Assembly (NCBI GenBank): GCA_023548195.1
Contig: JAJHZJ010000496.1
Span: 10,571,570-10,635,569, forward strand
Direction: 5' to 3'
Origin: Bettongia penicillata ogilbyi
Lineage: Eukaryota; Chordata; Mammalia; Diprotodontia; Potoroidae
DNA: 64,000 nucleotides
A program made the position numbers and the translations under genes. Within the stretch, counting starts at the first letter, position 1. Every line of letters starts with the position of its first letter. Below are positions 58,880 to 64,000 of the stretch, one piece after another. The notes under the pieces are model-generated. The model made no database searches and was not told the origin of the DNA. It saw nothing but the letters and a program-made list of their open reading frames with translations.

Positions 58880-59200
58880 TGTGTGTATTCATCCTTCGTT
58901 GCTGAAGAAGATCACACCATCAGAGAAATGATGACATGACTTGCACTTGACTTTGTTTTGAGTGAGGGAGGGCTGTGCAGGTCACCAGCCTCACTTCTCC
59001 TCCAGAGCCATCTGAATCCAGTGACCAGATATTCCTCAGGATGACTGGAGATGACCCAGAATGAGGCAATTGGGGTTAAGTGACTTGCCCAAGGTCACAA
59101 AGCTAGTGAGTGTCAAGTGACTGAGGTGAGATTTGAACTCAGGTCCTCCTGACTCCTACACTCATGCTCTATCCACTGTACCACCTAGCTGCCCCTGAAA
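58880..59200 (-). mobile_element. tRNA-derived SINE with RTE-like tail, third copy, nested in LINE-1
   Basis: Reversed layout: tail attcatccttcgttgctgaa on the left and head accacctagctgcccc on the right. LINE-1 sequence continues on both sides, so the SINE landed in the LINE-1. Only a short shared aacttt is seen at the flanks. Confidence 0.85.
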
Positions 59201-62200
59201 CTTTATTATATATTTAAAAGGAATAGCAAGTTGTATATAGTAGATTTGCAACTTCACGTGCAGTTATCTTTTTTCATTATATTGTGTTATGGAAAGGTTT
59301 CTTTTATCCCATAAATTAAAAAGAAAATAAATTATAAAAAAGAAATACAAATCTGGGAGGAAATCTAGGGTTCATGAGGGCTATTAGTATATTACAGTGA
59401 TACTCAAGTGAAAGCACACAGAGGGAGGTGGGGAGGGCAAGGCAGTCTTCCCCCCACCTCTGAAGTTCACAGGATCACGGTTTAGAGCTGGATGGCCAGA
59501 CCTGAGAGACCATATAAACCAACTCCCTCATTTTAACTAAGGCTGCACTGCCCAAGATCATCCAGGAAGCCAGTGGGAGGATTTGAACTCAGATCCTTGT
59601 CAGTGATCTTCCTACTGTGAATGCTACCTCTGGCATCACAGAATTGCAGTTAAAAAGGCCTTCTGAGGTCACCTAGTCCAAACCCCTCTTTTTAATAGAT
59701 GAAGAAGCAGAGACCCAAGGTGGTGATATGACTTGCTCAAGGTCACAAAAGTAGGAAGCGTCAGAAGCAGGATTTGAACTGAGATCCTCTCCTCCAGTGC
59801 TCACTCACGAGTGCCTTTTCACGACATCACATGCCATGTAAATATACCCTTCCTATGCTTTAGGCAAACCCTGCTACTAGAGTTCAACAGAAACTCTTAG
59901 GACAGAATATTTACAGAGAATAAATTTCAGGTTCCTCCCTACTGTGCCCCACAACAACTTCACTTTCATTTTTTCCTCTGGTATATTCCCTCAAGTATGC
60001 TCCCTCCTCTTCTCTTGGCAAGATCTTCTGGCTGTAGCGATTACCTTAGGGAACATAGGCAATCCCACTGAAGTCCCAAGAGCCCGCCTAAGAAAGCCCT
60101 GATTCACAAGTCAGCAGGATCCACAGTAATCTATTTATTACAGACCAGTGAGTTAGTTTTGAGATTTTAAAGGTCCCTTGTTTTTCCTTCTTAATCCCAC
60201 CAAGAAGAATAGGCAAAGAGAGTAGAAGAAAACAAAATTCAAACATTTATACTGCATGAACAGTTCTGAGAAGCAAGTAACTTGAGAGGAGACCAGTCTG
60301 AAGCTCTGGAACTATGTCCCAGATCTGAAACTTACTAACTAGGTAACCACAAGCAAGTCTTAAGATCTCAATGGCTGGAACCTTTTTGTCAAGATGCTAC
60401 ATGCTCAAAAGGAGACTTCTGGTACTGTGGACAGCTCCAGAATTATGCCAAGAACTTCCAATGGGTGTTCTTGAAGACCCAGGGTGCATTATGGGAGGAA
60501 TTATCTCCTAATAAGGTCCTGGTGGGATTCTGAACATTTTATCATGGTATATTCTGGCACCAACACAACTTAATAACATCAGTTAGGAAGTTATTATATC
60601 ATGTTCCCCTGTCTAAAATGTTCACCTAAAGGCCTTTTGAGAAATGGTCAGACCTCTGGCCCCTTGAAGTTAATAACATTTCGTGTTTTGTATCCATTTC
60701 TCATTAGAGAACTGCAAAACAAATGTTAAATGTCAAAGAGGAGCCCCAGTGAGGGCATTACATAAAAATTATCACTTGCTCTCTGGGAACACTGGAGTAA
60801 GATAGAGGAAGAATATTTTTATGTCCCTTTGGCAGAGTCCTTTCCTCACCATCTAGTACCCTCCCAATCCCTCTGTACTAATTTGTATATGCCCACACAT
60901 GGACATGCTGTCTGCCCTGGATAGATTATAAACTCCTGATGCAGTTTCTTTCCTCTTTCTATCCCCAACGTCTAAGACATTTTAGGTACTTAATAAATGC
61001 TTCCTGATTGATTGGCTAACAAAAACTAAACAACCTGTTGTCTTCAGTTCTCTCCTAGCTTCCCCAGTCTTACTTATGGAGCTGTAACTGGGAATTCTGG
61101 CAGAAAGTAGGGCAAATCAGGTGGGAGGAGAAGATGAGACACACTTCAAGACCAGTTTATGTCACAGTTGCCACTGATCTAACCCTAGTTAAGAAAGGTG
61201 GGTTCATGGAGAGGCAAGTGGTGGCAACAGGGTACCTGAGGGAGAAGGTGACACTCAGGCCAGATGAGACAGAAGGAAGTGCTTCCTATCCCAAATTCTG
61301 ACATGGGAAGAGGGACAAAATGATTCCTTCTCATAGCAGTCCATCATGCTGCATGGTCCTTCACTGACCCCACAATGCAAGAGGACTATGAGGAAAAGTA
61401 AAAGCATTGCCTTCACTACCATCACCAAGTCACCACCCTGGATCAAAGCTCTGCTTGCCTCAGTAGGTTACATCTCTGCTTACTTGAAAAATTGGAACTC
61501 ACCACCTCTATCATCATAGGACGCAAATCTAGAGTTAGAAAAGACCTAAGGGATCATCAAATCAAATCAAGGCACTTTACAGATAAGAAAACTCAGGTTA
61601 AGTCACTTGCCAAAGGTCACACAGATGGTAAGTGGCACAAGCGAGGTTTGAACTCAGGTCCTGGGATTCCAATCCGCCACTCTTTGCACTACCACACTGC
61701 CTCTCAAGGAGATTGTGGCAATAATATAAGGAAGCATATAGGTAAGTGATTCCATAACAAAGAAGCAAACTGAACTAGGTTTTCCAATCCAGATCTGAGG
61801 CCCATGTGGTTAATGGGACATTACTAACCAGATGTCTTCTGATTTCACTGAAAATCTGAGAGTAGGAAGGGACCTAAGTGGTCATGTAGTCTAACTCATA
61901 CCCAAAGGAATCTCCATTATAACAGATGTGACAAGTGATGGATTTAATACAACTAAGGTGAGTGTCTGAGAACTTTAATAATGTCTTCTAACCTCCTTAT
62001 CTTAAGTGGATCCTTCGAGGTGCAGATGGCCTCTCCTAGGACACTGACGCTTATTGTTGCTAGGCAGAATAAGGACAAGAATAGTAGTTTGTCTATCTTT
62101 ACCCCTCTCAGAGCTCTTCCCCTGACTCTGGACTTTCCCTACCAAGCCAAAGCAAGCATTCTTACCCCCCAACATTTGCTCCATCCCTCTGGCCCCTTCT

Positions 62201-62359
62201 TTTGATTGGCTGAGTTTCCTCTGACAGGTTCCTCTCAGAACCTTTACTTTAAAGAAGTGCTCAGGTCACCTGTGTCTATACTCCTCTGTGGACTCCCTAG
62301 AATTTTTCCATACTTTCTCCTTCCCCTTTTCAAATGCTTTTTATGTTGTCTTTCCCCAT

Positions 62360-62475
62360 TGGATTGTAAGCTCCTTGGGAGTAAGAACTGTCTTTCTTAT
62401 TGTACTCATATCCTCCATGCTTAGCACAGGGCTAGGCATAGAGTCAGAGCTTAATAAACATTTGTTGACAACTTC
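62360..62475 (+). repeat. L2-type 3' end
   Basis: The text ttggattgtaagctccttgg, agggctaggcatagagtc and cttaataaacatttgttgac is typical of L2 3' ends. Similar ends occur at 1-130, 17720-17830 and 60920-61020. Confidence 0.7.
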
Positions 62476-64000
62476 CTTTCTGGGCTTATCTTACAAAGAT
62501 TCAGAACTCCCCCAAAATGTGACCATTTCTTCATTGGGCTCCTTGTGGGAGTGGGGGACTTCTGAACAGTTGATCTACTGAATTAATAATAGTTCCTTTT
62601 TAATTGTTTATAAGGCATCTGAGACTTTACCTAGTAATCATTTCTATAATCTATTTCCTTAGTTTGAAAAGAAATTATTAAACAAACTCTCTCTTTGGAA
62701 AGAACAGTACAATTCATCAAACTGAATGGGAGAACTCTGTTGTGGGTTAATTAGTCATTTTGGGAGTGAGAATGACAGAGCATTTGCTTTGGGGGCAAGC
62801 TTACAACTAATTATATCGTAAGCATCAGAGTTGGGGTCAGAATGACAGAACTTGTTTCCCTGCCTGTTTTTTTAAAACTTCTAATGTCAAAGGGTAATAG
62901 TGTTCACAGGCTCTCTATTTCCCTACCATATAGCAATAAAGGTCACTTATTTTTCAGAAATGTTGTTTTCCAGGATTTGTTTTTATTCCTTCCCCTATCC
63001 TATCTCTAGCTCCTACTTCCCCTATCATTTTTCTCCATTTTTACCTTGCACCCTCCTCCCCCTTTGACTGGGCCCTCTTTTTATCTTTCCCAGTCTCCTA
63101 TATATCTGCATTTATATTTAAAGGATAAAGTATGTGATATTTTGGAGGTAACTAAGAGCTTTGGGATCTTACTCATTACTTTCTCTCAGCTGGTCACAGG
63201 AGCAAGCTGGTTCTTTGGCCTCCAACCCTTCCAAGCTGTGTAAGCCTGGGCAAATCACTAAACCTTTGGAGCTTCAATTTCCTCATCTGTAAAAGGAGAG
63301 TAATAGAACCTGTACTACACACCTCACAGGATTGTGTTTATGAAGTGTTTTGTCAGTCTTAATGCATCTATCTAAGTAATACTATTTATGGGACATGACC
63401 TATTATAGAACCCTCATTTTATACCTAAAAATCCTGAGGCTCTGAAAGGTTATAACTTGCCAAGGGTCACATAGTTGGTAAATGGCAGAGCTGGGATTTG
63501 AACTTAGATTGTTCTGCCTTCAAATCCAGCGTTCTTCCAATGTTATTGGATTCCTAGTTCCATCTCCGGTCTTGACCCACTGATACAATGGGCAAGTCTT
63601 ATGTTCTTATTCAGGTGATTTAAGGACTAGAAGGTTATGTTACAGGAGCTTAGCTTGTATCCATTTAATGCCTGCCCAACTTCTATGCTAGGTGCCCTCC
63701 TCCTCATTCTTCTACTTTCTAGCGAGCCTCATTATCCTCCAAGGGAGTACAAAGGGCTGGGACAGAACATGTCTCAAGGTTCTCAGCATAAGGTGAAGGA
63801 ACCTTGGTTTAGTTGCATTCAGCAACAATTTCAATACCTACTGTTTGCCAGACATGGTGCTAGGTGCTGAGGATGCAGAGACAATGACAGAATAGTCCCT
63901 GTCCTCAGATAGCTTACATTCCTGGGGGGAATAACATGTACATATGCATAGATAAATCAGTATAAATACATATTGTTAAGTAAAAGTTGATCAACACACA

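Larger units (their letters stand above)
58255..59345 (+). mobile_element. LINE-1 3' end fragment (marsupial type), split by a SINE
   Basis: Plus-strand landmarks of LINE-1 3' ends are clear: gttcatagcagttctttttgtg, actggggaacaactgaacaag, gaagagtgacatgagcagaac and, after the inserted SINE, tggaaaggtttcttttatccc and cataaattaaaaagaaaat. The ORF2 end is decayed; no long frame remains. It contains a CA microsatellite at about 58770-58805. Confidence 0.8.
55440..64000. other. Upstream or intronic DNA of KCNMB3, first exon not found
   Basis: In human, alternative first exons lie upstream of the TM1 exon, so at least part of this stretch is probably intron. I looked on the minus strand for a short exon beginning with ATG and ending in a donor in the right phase but could not support any one candidate. 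Contents: MIR-type fragments (about 56560, 57160, 59480, 59640, 61525, 63165, 63390), a LINE-1 with a nested SINE (58255-59345), L2-like ends (about 60920-61020, 62360-62475, 63810-63960). Confidence 0.5.

Noticed and set aside
55440..64000. A KCNMB3 first exon on the minus strand
   Set aside because: I looked for a short ATG exon with a matching donor phase, but no candidate stood above chance.

Overview
The window is mammalian nuclear DNA, most probably from a marsupial. Two things point there: split genes with GT-AG introns whose products closely match mammalian proteins, and repeats typical of marsupials (tRNA-derived SINEs with an RTE-like tail, a WSINE1-like SINE, and a marsupial-style LINE-1 3' end) on a background of very old L2, L3/CR1 and MIR-type fragments. 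I cannot name the species; an Australian marsupial is a guess from the SINE style.

Two protein-coding genes are present and converge tail to tail. PIK3CA (p110-alpha, the catalytic subunit of class IA PI3-kinase) lies on the plus strand. All 20 coding exons are here (5830-37995). They join in frame to exactly 1068 codons plus a stop, the human length, and every exon also has the human length. The acceptor at 5754 adds 76 nt of 5' UTR carrying two short overlapping upstream ORFs. The non-coding first exon and promoter are outside the window, so 1-5753 is read as the end of intron 1. A long AT-rich 3' UTR follows the stop, probably to about 44.95 kb, and contains a SINE with a perfect 14-bp target-site duplication.

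KCNMB3 (BK channel auxiliary subunit beta-3) lies on the minus strand. Its last three coding exons are at 55439-55245, 49249-49051 and 47561-47172, giving both membrane segments and the whole extracellular loop. The alternative first exon or exons supplying the start codon were not found and probably lie in or beyond the right-hand flank.

Region by region: 1-5.75 kb, PIK3CA intron 1; 5.75-38.0 kb, PIK3CA coding exons with repeat-rich introns; 38.0-44.95 kb, 3' UTR; 44.95-47.17 kb, intergenic with an L3/CR1 remnant; 47.17-55.44 kb, KCNMB3 exons 2-4; 55.44-64.0 kb, KCNMB3 upstream or intronic DNA with a SINE nested in a LINE-1.

I saw no sign of a novel multi-gene system, CRISPR array or prokaryotic operon. 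The most interesting observations are regulatory and evolutionary: the uORF pair next to the PIK3CA start, the SINE in its 3' UTR, a kinase domain identical to the human sequence as I recall it beside a clustered set of changes at the C2/helical boundary, and several unlabelled dispersed repeat families.
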